Assembly: GCA_963815185.1 (NCBI GenBank)
Contig: CAWFGC010000009.1
Span: 930,001-994,000 of the forward strand
Direction: 5' to 3'
Length of the DNA: 64,000 nucleotides
From: SHZL01 sp963815185
GTDB taxonomy: Bacteria; Pseudomonadota; Gammaproteobacteria; Xanthomonadales; SZUA-36
Shown here: positions 17,862-27,311 of the stretch, piece by piece
Position numbering within the stretch: the first letter of the stretch is position 1
Layout of the letters: each line of letters starts with the position of its first letter
The notes under the pieces: generated by a model
The model's input: only the letters and a program-made list of their open reading frames with translations
What the model was told of the DNA's origin: nothing
Databases searched by the model: none
Made by a program: the position numbers and the translations under genes

Positions 17862-20072
17862 TCAAGGGGTCTTGCAAGCGCCATCTTCGTATCCGTAAGA
17901 GCACTTACAGCCTCTGCCGAGGTGGCTGGGGTCGGTGTATTCCGAATGAGTATAGGGCGGGCATCCATCGGCGCCCACCGGACCGGGAGGAAGACATGCA
18001 TAGGCGATATCGGTGCCAAAGCGGCATTTGCAATTTGCCAACTGAATTCCCATCACTGTCGTTGTGCCGCCGGGTTCTTTCCAGGGGTGATTGCAGAACG
18101 ATTCCGAACTTCCCGCAGTGCGCGGCGGATCCACGCAGGCTTGCTGATTGGCATCCCATAGTTTGCCAGCCATGCATTCGCACTTCGTGCCGCCACCCGC
18201 CACGGGCACGCCGGTATCGTAGCTGCCGGGATACTGTTGCTCACAGGTCACCCGCGGCGGATCCACGCAGGCTTGCTGATTGGCATCCCATAGTTTGCCA
18301 GCCATGCATTCGCACTTCGTGCCGCTACCCGCCACGGGCACGCCGGTATCGTAGCTGCCGGGATACTGTTGCTCACAGGTCACGCGCGGTGGGTCGACGC
18401 AGGCTTGCTGATTGGCATCCCACAGTTTGCCGGCCAGGCATTCGCACTTGGTGCCGCCGACGTCATTTGGCACTCCGGAATCGTAACTGCCGGGATACTG
18501 TTGTTCGCAAGTCAACCGCGGTGGCTGCCAGGCACCGTATATCGTTATGACAACCGTGGCGCCGGTGAAAACACCGGCATCGGCGGCCGGATCCTGGCTG
18601 GCCACCCGCGCAGCCAGCTTGGAGGCTGGCGGTGCATCTCCGGAGCGGACTTCCGTCAGGAGGCCGGCGCGTTCAATACGGTCAATTGCTTCCTGCCGGG
18701 TCATGCCGATGACGTCCGGCACATACAGCATGAGGTCATAAGCCGACAGGGAAACCGTTGTATTCGGACGTACCCTGGCGCCGGCGGCGGGCTGGGTATC
18801 GTGCACCATACCCACCTGACCAGGCGTCGGCGGATCGGAAGTGAACGCCACATTGGTTTTCAAACCGGCCCGTTCCAGTGCGTCTTCCGCATTTAAAAAG
18901 TACATGCCCCTGACGTCCGGCACATCAACGGCAAGCTTGATGCTGCCAACCAAGGGTGGCGTCTCAAACGCTGCCGGGTGTTGGTAGTCCGGCGCCTCTG
19001 CCAGATACGTCTCGCCGTCGGCGACCTGGCGATAAGTAAGCGTGACCAAATTCGGACCGGCGCTGATGGTCACAAACACGGTGTTGCACCGGTGGCCGCC
19101 TGGATCCAGGCAGTTCCCGCGCCCGCTGGTGGCTGAGGTTTCCTTTATCAGGATGCCTTCAAGCTGTTGCGCCATGATCGTTCGGTCCGTAGTGGTCTCC
19201 AGGCGATAGCGGTAGGAGACGAATCCATCCTCATCCCTTTCCTGGGCTGCTGGCACGAAGCGGGCGGCAAAATGCAGCCGGGCGTCTTTTTCAAATTCAG
19301 CCTGTTTCAGGTCACCGGAATCAGGGTCGCGGTCCGTGGGGGCATCGGTACACAGTGCGGTCAAATGCTTCTGACCGTGGAATCCTGACGTCATGCGCGG
19401 AACGTCTCCCTCCGGAAGAGACACAGTGGACCCGATGCGAGTGAATACACTCAGGAACGCTTGCGGATCAACCGGGTCACCCACCAGCATCGCCGGATCA
19501 AAGCAGGGATGTTCCGCGGGGAAGTGCTTGCGAAAAACCACATCAGCCGCTACCCGAAATGGCTGGCCGGCAGTCAGTTCCAGTGGGAACTCTGTGAAAC
19601 GAATGCTCCAAAGTTCCTGGTCGCCCATGCCGTGACTCTGCGCCCGGGTTGAGCTGGCGCCCGGCGCGCCGGCCGGGCCAATCGCGACCAGCTTCAATAC
19701 CGGTGCAAATCGGATTTTCGGCAGCTCCGCTTGCAGCGCTTCAATATCGGCATCCAACTTCTCCAGGTACTGAATCAGGTCGATCAATTCGGCCGAATAC
19801 TGCTGGCGCTCTTTGACAGGCGTCGCTTCATCCAACATCACTTCCCGTTGCGCGCTCAAGACCTCCAGCCGTTCGCTGGCCTTGGCTTTTTGCCGCTGGG
19901 CTTCCGCCAGTTTGAATTGATAGTCCGCGTAGCTCATGGCGGGCAATGCCGTTGCAGGCAAAAACGCTGCCGTCAGCGCAGCCAACAGCAGCAGCACTGG
20001 CCTGGTGTGCCTGGATGTGGGCGCCCGGTGTCTAATTGGCCCGCTCCGTGCACTTTGGAAGCGCGAATTCAA
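17862..20072 (-). CDS. Secreted protein with PASTA-like domains and three Cys-rich tandem repeats
   Basis: 736 residues from a TTG start that overlaps the end of the cyclase-toxin-like gene by 41 bp. Signal peptide near residues 20-45 (VLLLLAALTAAFLPATALPA). A coiled-coil (~47-115: QRQKAKASERLEVLSAQREV) and a large unassigned region (~120-385) follow. Two PASTA-like domains (~387-450, VPDVRGMYFLNAEDALERAG; ~452-516, VPDVIGMTRQEAIDRIERAG) come next. Three 44-residue repeats each hold four Cys (CEQQYPGSYD...TKCECMAGKLWDANQQAC), and a further Cys-rich tail ends the protein. Likely exported and disulfide bonded. PASTA domains usually bind cell-wall fragments. Its link to the upstream toxin-like gene suggests a partner or carrier (inference). 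Confidence 0.7.
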   Translation of the reverse strand: MNSRFQSARSGPIRHRAPTSRHTRPVLLLLAALTAAFLPATALPAMSYADYQFKLAEAQRQKAKASERLEVLSAQREVMLDEATPVKERQQYSAELIDLIQYLEKLDADIEALQAELPKIRFAPVLKLVAIGPAGAPGASSTRAQSHGMGDQELWSIRFTEFPLELTAGQPFRVAADVVFRKHFPAEHPCFDPAMLVGDPVDPQAFLSVFTRIGSTVSLPEGDVPRMTSGFHGQKHLTALCTDAPTDRDPDSGDLKQAEFEKDARLHFAARFVPAAQERDEDGFVSYRYRLETTTDRTIMAQQLEGILIKETSATSGRGNCLDPGGHRCNTVFVTISAGPNLVTLTYRQVADGETYLAEAPDYQHPAAFETPPLVGSIKLAVDVPDVRGMYFLNAEDALERAGLKTNVAFTSDPPTPGQVGMVHDTQPAAGARVRPNTTVSLSAYDLMLYVPDVIGMTRQEAIDRIERAGLLTEVRSGDAPPASKLAARVASQDPAADAGVFTGATVVITIYGAWQPPRLTCEQQYPGSYDSGVPNDVGGTKCECLAGKLWDANQQACVDPPRVTCEQQYPGSYDTGVPVAGSGTKCECMAGKLWDANQQACVDPPRVTCEQQYPGSYDTGVPVAGGGTKCECMAGKLWDANQQACVDPPRTAGSSESFCNHPWKEPGGTTTVMGIQLANCKCRFGTDIAYACLPPGPVGADGCPPYTHSEYTDPSHLGRGCKCSYGYEDGACKTP
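18114..18509 (-). repeat. Three tandem 132-bp coding repeats
   Basis: Units at 18,378-18,509, 18,246-18,377 and 18,114-18,245. Units two and three are nearly identical at DNA level; unit one differs at more sites. Each codes for 44 residues with CxC and two single Cys. Recent duplication or gene conversion is likely. Confidence 0.85.
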
Positions 20073-22869
20073 AAGAGTTTTTCGTGATGCGAATCTGCAA
20101 CATTCGCTCCATCATTTTCCAGGCAGAAGGCGGTGGTGCCGGCAGCGCCTTGCGCAACTCCCCGATCGTGAACTTACCGGCCAGCGGCGCCTGGAGGATC
20201 AGCTTCTGTTCGGCTGCCAACTTTTTCTTAAGCTGCTTGGTACGTGCGGCTTCCATATAGCTGCTGAATGTCCACCCGCCACCCGGGTTGTAATTGCCCC
20301 AACTCCACATCGGGTTGGGAGCGAGGTCATAGTGATTCAACCTTCGGTCGTGGAAATAGTCTTTCAACAGGCGGTCGGCATCGGGTGGAATGCAGTTTTC
20401 GAATTGTCCCGCCGGGCAGATGGCAGCGGGATTGCATTGGCCAGTTTTGCGGCACCATTGCTCCATGCACTCCGTGTCGCATCGCGGAATGCGCAACGGA
20501 CCCTTTTTCGGATCCAGCACGGTAACGAAGGGATCGACGTCCAGTGCGCCGGGTGAAAACGGATACCAGCGTTCCGCCCCGTGGTGGCTGATGTTAAAGG
20601 GTTCCAGGCCCTGCGCGCGTTGCACCTCGTGCACTGCCTGATTGGTCGCTTCCAGTGTTTCGCGGACCTGCGGGGTCGTAAATCCGGTACGGTCGTCGAA
20701 TTCAGGCACTCCGTGTGCATTGGTCAGGTCACCGCCATCAGCACGCCGCATCAGGTTCGGATCCAGCCCGTCTGGCAGGTTCTCCACGCCGGCATACTTG
20801 CGTTCGTTGAGGCCGATGCTGAGCAGATCGTAGTCCGCTGTCAGCGGCGATCCAGTAGCCGGATCGGCCAACACCAACACGGGTTCCGGAGTACCGGTAG
20901 GGACGACTTCCAGGGGATTACCGGTGGTCGGGTCCAACATACGCCCGCCCTCATCCCGGATGAAATAGACTGGCTGGCCGGTGGCCTCGTCGTTCACAAC
21001 CTGCAACAGCACATGCCCCTCACCCTTTGGATTGCGCACGGGATACTCCACGGCAATGGCGCAATCTGCCGGTTTGGCCAGGCAGTCCTCGATGTTCTGA
21101 GCGCCTTTCTTCATACCCTTGGTCAGTTCCACGACCTCCTCGCTTTCGGCCTTGTTCAGGGGCCGGGTTTTCTGCAGTACCTCGAGGTCTTGCAGGCGCG
21201 AGCCCTGCTTGTTCAGTGACTGATTGACCGGCAGCAGGCCGGCGATCGGGCCGCGTTCCGCACTCTTGGCCTTGATGCCCATATGTTTGGTACGGGCGCC
21301 GGCATCAATAAGTTCGGTGGCGTTGGGGTTTACGTAGCGGTAAATCAGAATTTCATCTCGCTCGGCGGCCACTTTCTGCAGCGCCTCGACGTGCTCCGAC
21401 ACCATGTTTGAGCTCTTGATCACCGCCGCGCGACTGCCTTGCACTGCTTCCAGGTTTTCCCTCATCACTTTCGCGGAACGCCTTCTGGCTTCTTCCAGCG
21501 CCTCTTCAGGCAGCGCGTCGCGCCATTGGCGCGCATCCAGGGCGTCGCGCACGTTGCGGAAGGTCACCATATCGGCCTTGGCTTTCCCGCTGAGTTCAGG
21601 CCGGAAGCTGTTGAAGTAGGCTTCAAGTCGCTGCATGGCCGGCCAGTTGGTTCCCCAGTAGCCGGCTACGCGTTCGCCGAATTCAAAAAAACCCATTTCA
21701 CGATATGCATAGGTCAGTGCGCTCCTGGACTCTTCCAGGGCCAGTTCGAGAAACAGTTGAGTGCGCGCGATGGCGGCTTCGGCACCCGGCAAACGCTTTA
21801 CCTGACGCATGGCTGCCGGGCCGACCAGGGGTAAGGCCAGGAACACCGCTGCCATGCCGCGTTCCTCTGGACTCAAGCACTGACCGGCAATGTCCTGACC
21901 ATATAAAACGCCGTAGATGTCGAGCACATCGCCTACCACCGGTAGGGCGTTGAGTGAATCGGCGATCAATTGCTGTTCGGCAACCAGGCTGGCGGCTTCT
22001 GCAGTAAACGCCAGGGTATCGGCGGACTGGATTTTCTGAACGGCCTGGGCGTAGGCACGCAGGTTATCCACCACCTGATCGCGACAGCCCAGCACCTGAA
22101 CCTGGTTACCGTCCATGTCCGCCTGAGCAAGCGGCCGCGTGCGGGCACAATCGGGCAGTCTCTGATCGCCGGAAATCAGCACGCGGATGTACGCCACCAC
22201 AGCTCGCTTGTACAGGCGTCTGCGGTAGTCCTGGTGCTCCTTGCGTGCATGTGCTTCCATTTCTTCCAACAGGCTGCCCATGCCCCAGAATGTCATGTAC
22301 GCCCGGAACAGCACCGTGCTTGGCTTATTGCTGGTGCTCAACTCGATGGTATCGAAGTTGCCGATGGTGCTGGTGTCGGGCGGTACGAAATCGCCGGTGC
22401 GGATGATCCGCTTGGTCAGTTCATATAACGCATTTAGCCGCACCACGTCCAAGCCGTCCGCATCGGCTATAACCAGGCCATCAGCTATGCCTTCTTTCAG
22501 TTCGGCCAGATCCCAGGTATCGATGGTAGCCGTCCAGAACGCTACATCTTCGCGCAGTTTGGTGCGCCGTTGCTCAATATTGAAAGAAGGAGGAGCAGGC
22601 AAGTCGAGATTCTCGTCCCACTCGCCAAAGCCGGAGGTCAGTTCTTCCTGTCTGGCGATGAACTCTTGTTTTGCATCCGCGCCCAATTGCTCCAGCAACA
22701 AACGGGCCTGCTTATCCAGTACAGGAGTTTGGGTGAGCAGGGCCTGGAGTTGCTCCCGGGCTTGTTCGCGGCTGAGTTCTTCTGCCGCTGTGCGGGAGGG
22801 TACCCAAAACATACAGCCCAAGCTCAAAAAGGCCAGAAGTACCGGTTTGTGGGCTGCAGGTTTCACCAC
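20032..22869 (-). CDS. Secreted multidomain protein with a CyaA/edema factor/ExoY-like nucleotidyl cyclase domain
   Basis: 945 residues. Signal peptide (~1-29, ending SRTAA). A helical N-terminal half is followed at ~305-358 by a hydrophobic segment, LPVVGDVLDIYGVLYGQDI...LPLVGPAAMRQVK, like the PT-TG pre-toxin region of polymorphic toxins. The C-terminal part matches the bacterial adenylate cyclase toxin fold (Anthrax_toxA). ARTKHMGIKAKSAERGPIAG (525-544) gives the two catalytic Lys (528, 535). PLTADYDLLSI (675-685) gives the metal Asp pair (679, 681). HHGAERWYPF (762-771) gives the His/Glu element. As in ExoY, a Lys stands where CyaA has the catalytic His. Residues 795-830 are Cys-rich. Overlaps the PASTA protein gene. 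Substrate (ATP, GTP or UTP) and export route are unknown; Sec export is implied. Confidence 0.7.
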   Translation of the reverse strand: MVKPAAHKPVLLAFLSLGCMFWVPSRTAAEELSREQAREQLQALLTQTPVLDKQARLLLEQLGADAKQEFIARQEELTSGFGEWDENLDLPAPPSFNIEQRRTKLREDVAFWTATIDTWDLAELKEGIADGLVIADADGLDVVRLNALYELTKRIIRTGDFVPPDTSTIGNFDTIELSTSNKPSTVLFRAYMTFWGMGSLLEEMEAHARKEHQDYRRRLYKRAVVAYIRVLISGDQRLPDCARTRPLAQADMDGNQVQVLGCRDQVVDNLRAYAQAVQKIQSADTLAFTAEAASLVAEQQLIADSLNALPVVGDVLDIYGVLYGQDIAGQCLSPEERGMAAVFLALPLVGPAAMRQVKRLPGAEAAIARTQLFLELALEESRSALTYAYREMGFFEFGERVAGYWGTNWPAMQRLEAYFNSFRPELSGKAKADMVTFRNVRDALDARQWRDALPEEALEEARRRSAKVMRENLEAVQGSRAAVIKSSNMVSEHVEALQKVAAERDEILIYRYVNPNATELIDAGARTKHMGIKAKSAERGPIAGLLPVNQSLNKQGSRLQDLEVLQKTRPLNKAESEEVVELTKGMKKGAQNIEDCLAKPADCAIAVEYPVRNPKGEGHVLLQVVNDEATGQPVYFIRDEGGRMLDPTTGNPLEVVPTGTPEPVLVLADPATGSPLTADYDLLSIGLNERKYAGVENLPDGLDPNLMRRADGGDLTNAHGVPEFDDRTGFTTPQVRETLEATNQAVHEVQRAQGLEPFNISHHGAERWYPFSPGALDVDPFVTVLDPKKGPLRIPRCDTECMEQWCRKTGQCNPAAICPAGQFENCIPPDADRLLKDYFHDRRLNHYDLAPNPMWSWGNYNPGGGWTFSSYMEAARTKQLKKKLAAEQKLILQAPLAGKFTIGELRKALPAPPPSAWKMMERMLQIRITKNSFEFALPKCTERAN

Positions 22870-23383
22870 ATATTCTCGCTTTGAAAGTGCCGGGAGTCAC
22901 GCCGAAACAGTTCAAGGATGGATCAACTTTAGCATGGAAACAGCAGACAGACAGGTAGTTGATATTCGGGGCCACCCATTACCTCCGGTCAAATGGCATA
23001 AGGCAACTCTGATACCGGCCTTTCGAGACTGCCACCAATTCAGCGGCGATCAAACGATCCATTGTATTCAGTTTGCATCTTGATCCTGGGACATTTCCAC
23101 GGGGCGACAAGGGCTGTGCATCGAATTCAAAATCACGGCGGATGCGCGTCACCACCTCCTGCACTTCCTTCTTATCCTTGAACGGCCCAGTGCTTTGTCA
23201 GGTCGGACCAACGCAAGCTAATGAAAGGAAAAATCCTCACGACTTGCATCGCCGTAGCTTGCGATAATTGAGAATAATCAACCGGATGCACTGGTCCAAC
23301 CCTTAATTTCCACCTCCGGGAAATCAGGGCCCAAGCCATCAGGACAACTTGTGGCCTCGGCCACAATGCGTGACACTGCTTCA
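22870..23383. other. Intergenic region with a short REP-type element
   Basis: Divergent region between the cyclase-toxin-like gene (leftward) and the ABC transporter (rightward). Apart from the element at 23,202-23,303 I see no gene. Confidence 0.5.
23202..23303 (+). repeat. 102-bp non-autonomous REP-type element
   Basis: Both ends of the 16.4-kb element are present but joined directly. The left arm is GGTCGGACCAACGCAAGCTA and onward to about 23,250. The right arm follows at once and ends GCACTGGTCCAACCC. It therefore looks like an internal-deletion (MITE-like) derivative lacking the transposase. Located just before the ABC transporter. Confidence 0.75.
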
Positions 23384-24136
23384 ATGCTGAACTTAAAAGA
23401 AGTGGTGAAGCGGTATGGAAAAGCCACTGCATTGCATAGCACAAACCTGCACATAGCGACAGGAAAGACCACCGTCTTGATTGGCCCGAGCGGTTGTGGG
23501 AAGTCAACTTTGCTACGGCTGATCGCTGGTCTGGAAACGCCGGATCAGGGCGAAATTCGCTTTGCAGGAACGCCGCTGGCCCCCTCCAATATCAATGAAT
23601 TGCGTCATCGAATGGGTTACGTCATCCAGGAGGGCGGGCTGTTTCCCCATTTCACGGCAGAGCGAAATGTGACACTCATGGCCCGTCAGTTGAACTGGCC
23701 GGGCGAGCGCATAAGCCACCGCCTGGAGGAACTGACAGACCTGGTTCACCTTCCGGAAAGACTTCTGCACCATTATCCAAATGAGCTTTCTGGCGGTCAG
23801 CGCCAGCGCATCAGCTTGATGCGTGCACTGATGCTGGATCCGGATCTGTTACTACTCGACGAGCCGCTGGGCGCCCTTGATCCGCTGATCCGTTATGAGT
23901 TGCAGCAGGAACTGAAGGAAATTTTTGATCGCCTGGACAAGACCGTCGTAATGGTCACACACGATATTGCCGAAGCTGCGTTTTTTGGCCATTCACTGGT
24001 TCTGATGCGCGATGGCAAAGTCGTCCAGCATGGTCCATTCCAGGAACTGGTTCATCATCCGGCCGAATCCTTCGTTGTACATTTCGTGGAGGCGCAAAGA
24101 AAACAACTGATCAACCTGAGTCAGGCACTGTCGTGA
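23384..24136 (+). CDS. Osmoprotectant-type ABC transporter ATP-binding protein
   Basis: 250 residues from ATG 23384, where the family normally begins (MLNLKEVVKRYG); GTG 23351 and ATG 23366 are possible but add unrelated residues. Walker A GPSGCGKST, Q-loop VIQEGGLFPHF, signature LSGGQRQR, Walker B LLLLDEP, H-loop VTHD. It resembles OpuCA/ProV-type ATPases but lacks a CBS domain after the ~230-residue core. It overlaps the next gene (GTGA), indicating translational coupling. It powers import of a quaternary amine or related solute. Confidence 0.85.
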   Translation: MLNLKEVVKRYGKATALHSTNLHIATGKTTVLIGPSGCGKSTLLRLIAGLETPDQGEIRFAGTPLAPSNINELRHRMGYVIQEGGLFPHFTAERNVTLMARQLNWPGERISHRLEELTDLVHLPERLLHHYPNELSGGQRQRISLMRALMLDPDLLLLDEPLGALDPLIRYELQQELKEIFDRLDKTVVMVTHDIAEAAFFGHSLVLMRDGKVVQHGPFQELVHHPAESFVVHFVEAQRKQLINLSQALS

Positions 24137-25644
24137 TATTGCGCGGAACGGCTTATCGCTGGGTTGTGTCTGCCTTCCTGGTGCTGGCCATGTATGCGGT
24201 GCCGGCACTTGCGGCGGACGATGAAGTCGTGCGGGTTGGCTCCAAGAAATTTACCGAGTCTGTCGTGCTGGGAGAAATGATTCGCTTGTTGGCGGAATCG
24301 GCACACAGCCCGGCCACTCATCTACGTGAACTTGGGGGTACCCGGATTTTGTGGAATGCCCTGTTGGCGGGGGAGATCGATGCCTATGCCGAGTATACCG
24401 GAACCCTGTTTCAAGAAATCCTGGTCAACGAAAACATCACCAGCATGGATGAACTGAACGACAGTTTGCGTGCAAAGGGCCTGCGGATGACCGGGTCGCT
24501 GGGATTTAACAATACTTATGCCATGGCGACAAGCCAGGAGGTGGCGGAGAAATTCAAGCTCAGGACCATCTCCGACCTGCGGGATCATCCAGACCTGGTG
24601 TTTGGTTTTGGCAATGAATTCCTGGATCGGGCGGACGGCTGGCCAGGCCTGAAGAAGCGTTATGGTTTGCACCAGCGTAACGTCCGTGGACTGGATCACG
24701 ACCTCGCCTATCGCGGTCTGGACTCGGGAATGTTGCAGCTTGTCGACGCCTATTCGACCGATGCGGAAATCGCCTATTACAATCTGCACCTGCTGGAAGA
24801 TGACCTGTCCTATTTCCCGGTCTACAACCCAGTCATTTTGTACCGCGCAGAACTTGAGCAGAACGCACCCAAAGTCGTAGCCAGATTCAAGCAACTCGTT
24901 GGACGTATCAGTGCAGGCACGATGTCCCGGCTAAATGCCCTGGTCAAAATCGAGCATCGGCCCGAAGCTGCCGTAGCAGGCGAATTTTTAAACGAAAAAT
25001 TGGGCCTGCAGGCCGAGACCCGTGTCGCAAGCGCCTGGGAAAAATTTCGCCAGCGTACGATCGAACACCTGACACTCGTGGTCATATCACTGACTGCGGC
25101 GCTGGCCGTCTCATTGCCGCTGGGTATTTTCGCGGCTTACAATCCACGTGTCGGCCAAATCATTCTGGCGATTGTCGGCGTGATACAGACCATCCCTTCG
25201 CTGGCCCTTTTCGTATTCATGATTCCGCTGCTGGGCATTGGCGGCCCGCCCGCGGTGGTGGCCTTATTCCTTTACAGCTTGCTTCCGATTGTTCGCAATA
25301 CACATGCTGGTTTAACCAATATTCCGCGTTCGATCAGTGAATCGGCGCTGGTGCTGGGCATGTCCCCCGGATCGAGATTGTGGTTAATAGAATTGCCGCT
25401 GGCAGCAAGCACCATACTTGCCGGAATCAAAACAGCAGCGGTGATTAATGTGGGCACAGCGACACTGGCGGCCCTGATTGGGGCCGGCGGTTATGGCCAA
25501 CCCATACTTACCGGCATTCGGCTCGACAACACACAATTGATATTACAGGGCGCCATTCCCGCCGCTGTGCTGGCACTGCTGGTCCAGGTTCTGTTTGAGA
25601 TGGCAGAGCGAAAAGTAGTCCCGCGAGGGTTGAAGAGTTCTTGA
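24133..25644 (+). CDS. Fused substrate-binding protein and permease of an osmoprotectant-type ABC transporter
   Basis: 503 residues from GTG 24133. A signal peptide (ending ALAADDE) is followed by an OpuAC-type binding domain (~30-290: VRVGSKKFTESVVLGEMIRL, AGEIDAYAEYTGTL, FGFGNEFLDRADGWPGLKKRYG). The permease domain (~295-495) has the EAA-like loop (SESALVLGMSPGSRLWLIELP) and about six membrane helices. Such fusions occur in the OpuB/OpuC/EgtU class, where the binding domain faces the periplasm. Ligand could be betaine, choline, carnitine or ergothioneine; it cannot be told by eye. Pairs with the ATPase just upstream. Confidence 0.85.
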   Translation: MILRGTAYRWVVSAFLVLAMYAVPALAADDEVVRVGSKKFTESVVLGEMIRLLAESAHSPATHLRELGGTRILWNALLAGEIDAYAEYTGTLFQEILVNENITSMDELNDSLRAKGLRMTGSLGFNNTYAMATSQEVAEKFKLRTISDLRDHPDLVFGFGNEFLDRADGWPGLKKRYGLHQRNVRGLDHDLAYRGLDSGMLQLVDAYSTDAEIAYYNLHLLEDDLSYFPVYNPVILYRAELEQNAPKVVARFKQLVGRISAGTMSRLNALVKIEHRPEAAVAGEFLNEKLGLQAETRVASAWEKFRQRTIEHLTLVVISLTAALAVSLPLGIFAAYNPRVGQIILAIVGVIQTIPSLALFVFMIPLLGIGGPPAVVALFLYSLLPIVRNTHAGLTNIPRSISESALVLGMSPGSRLWLIELPLAASTILAGIKTAAVINVGTATLAALIGAGGYGQPILTGIRLDNTQLILQGAIPAAVLALLVQVLFEMAERKVVPRGLKSS

Positions 25645-25730
25645 AGCAGTGGGCGGGCCGCCAGGGTCGCATCTGTCGTCGAGAAAAGGCTGGGGAATAT
25701 AAGGGTTTGAAGATTAGAGAATCAGCGTCA

Positions 25731-27263
25731 ATGTCAACAAAAGAGACAGCACAGGGCGGTAATACACAAGAGAACGCTCAATATTTTGAGACCTTGATCA
25801 TCGGTACAGGGTTTTCAGGGCTGCTGGCGGCTATCCGTTTACAGAAAAAGCAGTGTAATGACTTCATCTTGTTGGAAAGAAGCTCTGAGTTGGGCGGAAC
25901 CTGGCAGGTCAACTCCTACCCAGGAGCCGAGGTGGATATTCCAACCAGCCTCTATTCCATCTCTTTTGTTGCCTACCCGTTCAAGAAAACCTTTTCCCCG
26001 CAAAGTGAATTACTCGAATATACGAACCATGTCATCGATAAGTTTGGCTTAAGAAAACAGGCAAAAACGAACCAGACGGTCAAAAGACTCACTTATGACG
26101 AGAGCGCTTGTTTGTGGCATGTGGAGACCGATTCGGGCGCGAGGTACATTGCCCGCTTTGTTATCGACACCAGTGGTGTGCTGGCGAACCCGCATATTCC
26201 CAATATTGAAGGTGCGGAAACCTTCAAAGGGCCGATATTCCACGCCGGACAGTGGGATCACTCTGTCTCTTATGAAGAAAAACGTGTCGGAGTTATCGGT
26301 TCGGGATGTTCAGGGGCTCAGATCGTTCCCGCCATTGCCGACAAGGTTTCCAGATTAACCCTGTTCATGGGCAAGGCGCAGTGGATCCTTCCGCGTTCAG
26401 ACCGGCATTACAGTGCTGGAGAGCGTTTCGTTCGAACTCTGCCGGGCATCCGGCACTTTATCCGTTTGCTCGTCTTTATTTTTTATGACGTGAGGTTTAT
26501 TGCGTTTCGCAGCTATCCGGGGACATCAATAATCAGTCAGATCATGAAAAGCTATTACCGGAAAAGGCTGAAAAGGCAGCTCGAAAAATACATTAAAGAC
26601 GATAAGTTACGTCAGCATATGATGCCCGATTACGAACTGGGCTGCCGGCGAGTCATACCGACAAATGCCTACCTTCCCGCGCTGTCCCGTGAAAATGTCG
26701 ATGTGGATATCAGCGGAATTGAAGCCATCGTGCCCCAAGGCATTAGAACAACGGACGGCAAGGAGATACCCCTGGACGTCATTGTCTACGCCACGGGATA
26801 TTTTGCCTATTCGAATATGAAAAAGGCGCTGACGTTTCAGGTCTATGGCCTGGGTGGCCGGAACCTCAACAGCGAATGGGAAAAAGAGGCCGTCTCTTAT
26901 AAAGGCATCACCGTTTCAGGTTACCCCAACTATTTTAAAGTGAACGGCCCTAACACAGGCTCCGGCCACAGCTCGCAAATATCTTACATGGAGGTGGCGA
27001 CCGATTATATCGTTCAAGCCATTTGTGCCGTGAAACGAGATAGATGCCTCAAAGCCATCGATCCCAAACGCGATCTTCAGGATAAATACGTCGCCGAAAT
27101 GAGAGAAAAAATGCAAAAGACGGTCTGGCAAAATACCACTTGCACCGCCTTCTACAGAAAGAACATGACCGAAGAAGTCACCAGTCTGTCGCCGGAACCG
27201 GCGACCGGGTTTATCTTTTCACGCAAATGGTTTCGCTTGAGTGAATACCATTTATTGAAGTGA
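25731..27263 (+). CDS. Baeyer-Villiger-type flavin monooxygenase
   Basis: 510 residues from ATG 25731; the 30 residues before it read as non-coding leader. FAD motif GTGFSGLLAAI, GGTW (ELGGTWQVNSYPGAEVD) and the second Rossmann motif for NADPH (GVIGSGCSGAQIVP). The class B signature FxGxxxHxxxW(P/D) is present as FKGPIFHAGQWDH. These support an NADPH-dependent enzyme that inserts oxygen next to a ketone. About 90 bp after the transporter, possibly same transcript. The C-terminal part (VWQNTTCTAFYRKN) is also typical of BVMOs. Confidence 0.85.
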   Translation: MSTKETAQGGNTQENAQYFETLIIGTGFSGLLAAIRLQKKQCNDFILLERSSELGGTWQVNSYPGAEVDIPTSLYSISFVAYPFKKTFSPQSELLEYTNHVIDKFGLRKQAKTNQTVKRLTYDESACLWHVETDSGARYIARFVIDTSGVLANPHIPNIEGAETFKGPIFHAGQWDHSVSYEEKRVGVIGSGCSGAQIVPAIADKVSRLTLFMGKAQWILPRSDRHYSAGERFVRTLPGIRHFIRLLVFIFYDVRFIAFRSYPGTSIISQIMKSYYRKRLKRQLEKYIKDDKLRQHMMPDYELGCRRVIPTNAYLPALSRENVDVDISGIEAIVPQGIRTTDGKEIPLDVIVYATGYFAYSNMKKALTFQVYGLGGRNLNSEWEKEAVSYKGITVSGYPNYFKVNGPNTGSGHSSQISYMEVATDYIVQAICAVKRDRCLKAIDPKRDLQDKYVAEMREKMQKTVWQNTTCTAFYRKNMTEEVTSLSPEPATGFIFSRKWFRLSEYHLLK

Positions 27264-27267
27264 AGTT

Positions 27268-27300
27268 GTGGGGTCAGAGTACAGTGCCAGAGTAAAACTT
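27268..27300 (+). repeat. Degenerate end of the 32-kb REP-type element
   Basis: The stretch with GGGGTCAGAGTACAG and then AGAGTAAA closely resembles the 32-bp terminal repeat at 32,057 and 32,867, with a few changes. It looks like a lone element end. Confidence 0.35.
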
Positions 27301-27311
27301 TGAACTTTGGG

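Noticed and set aside
18114..18509. Possible CRISPR array because of regular repeats
   Set aside because: Units are 132 bp, contiguous, coding and without spacers. No CRISPR array was seen elsewhere in the window.
17996..18550. Plus-strand frame with internal repeats (recurring RRLADWHP)
   Set aside because: Antisense of the tandem Cys-repeat coding region; the repetition merely reflects the 132-bp units.
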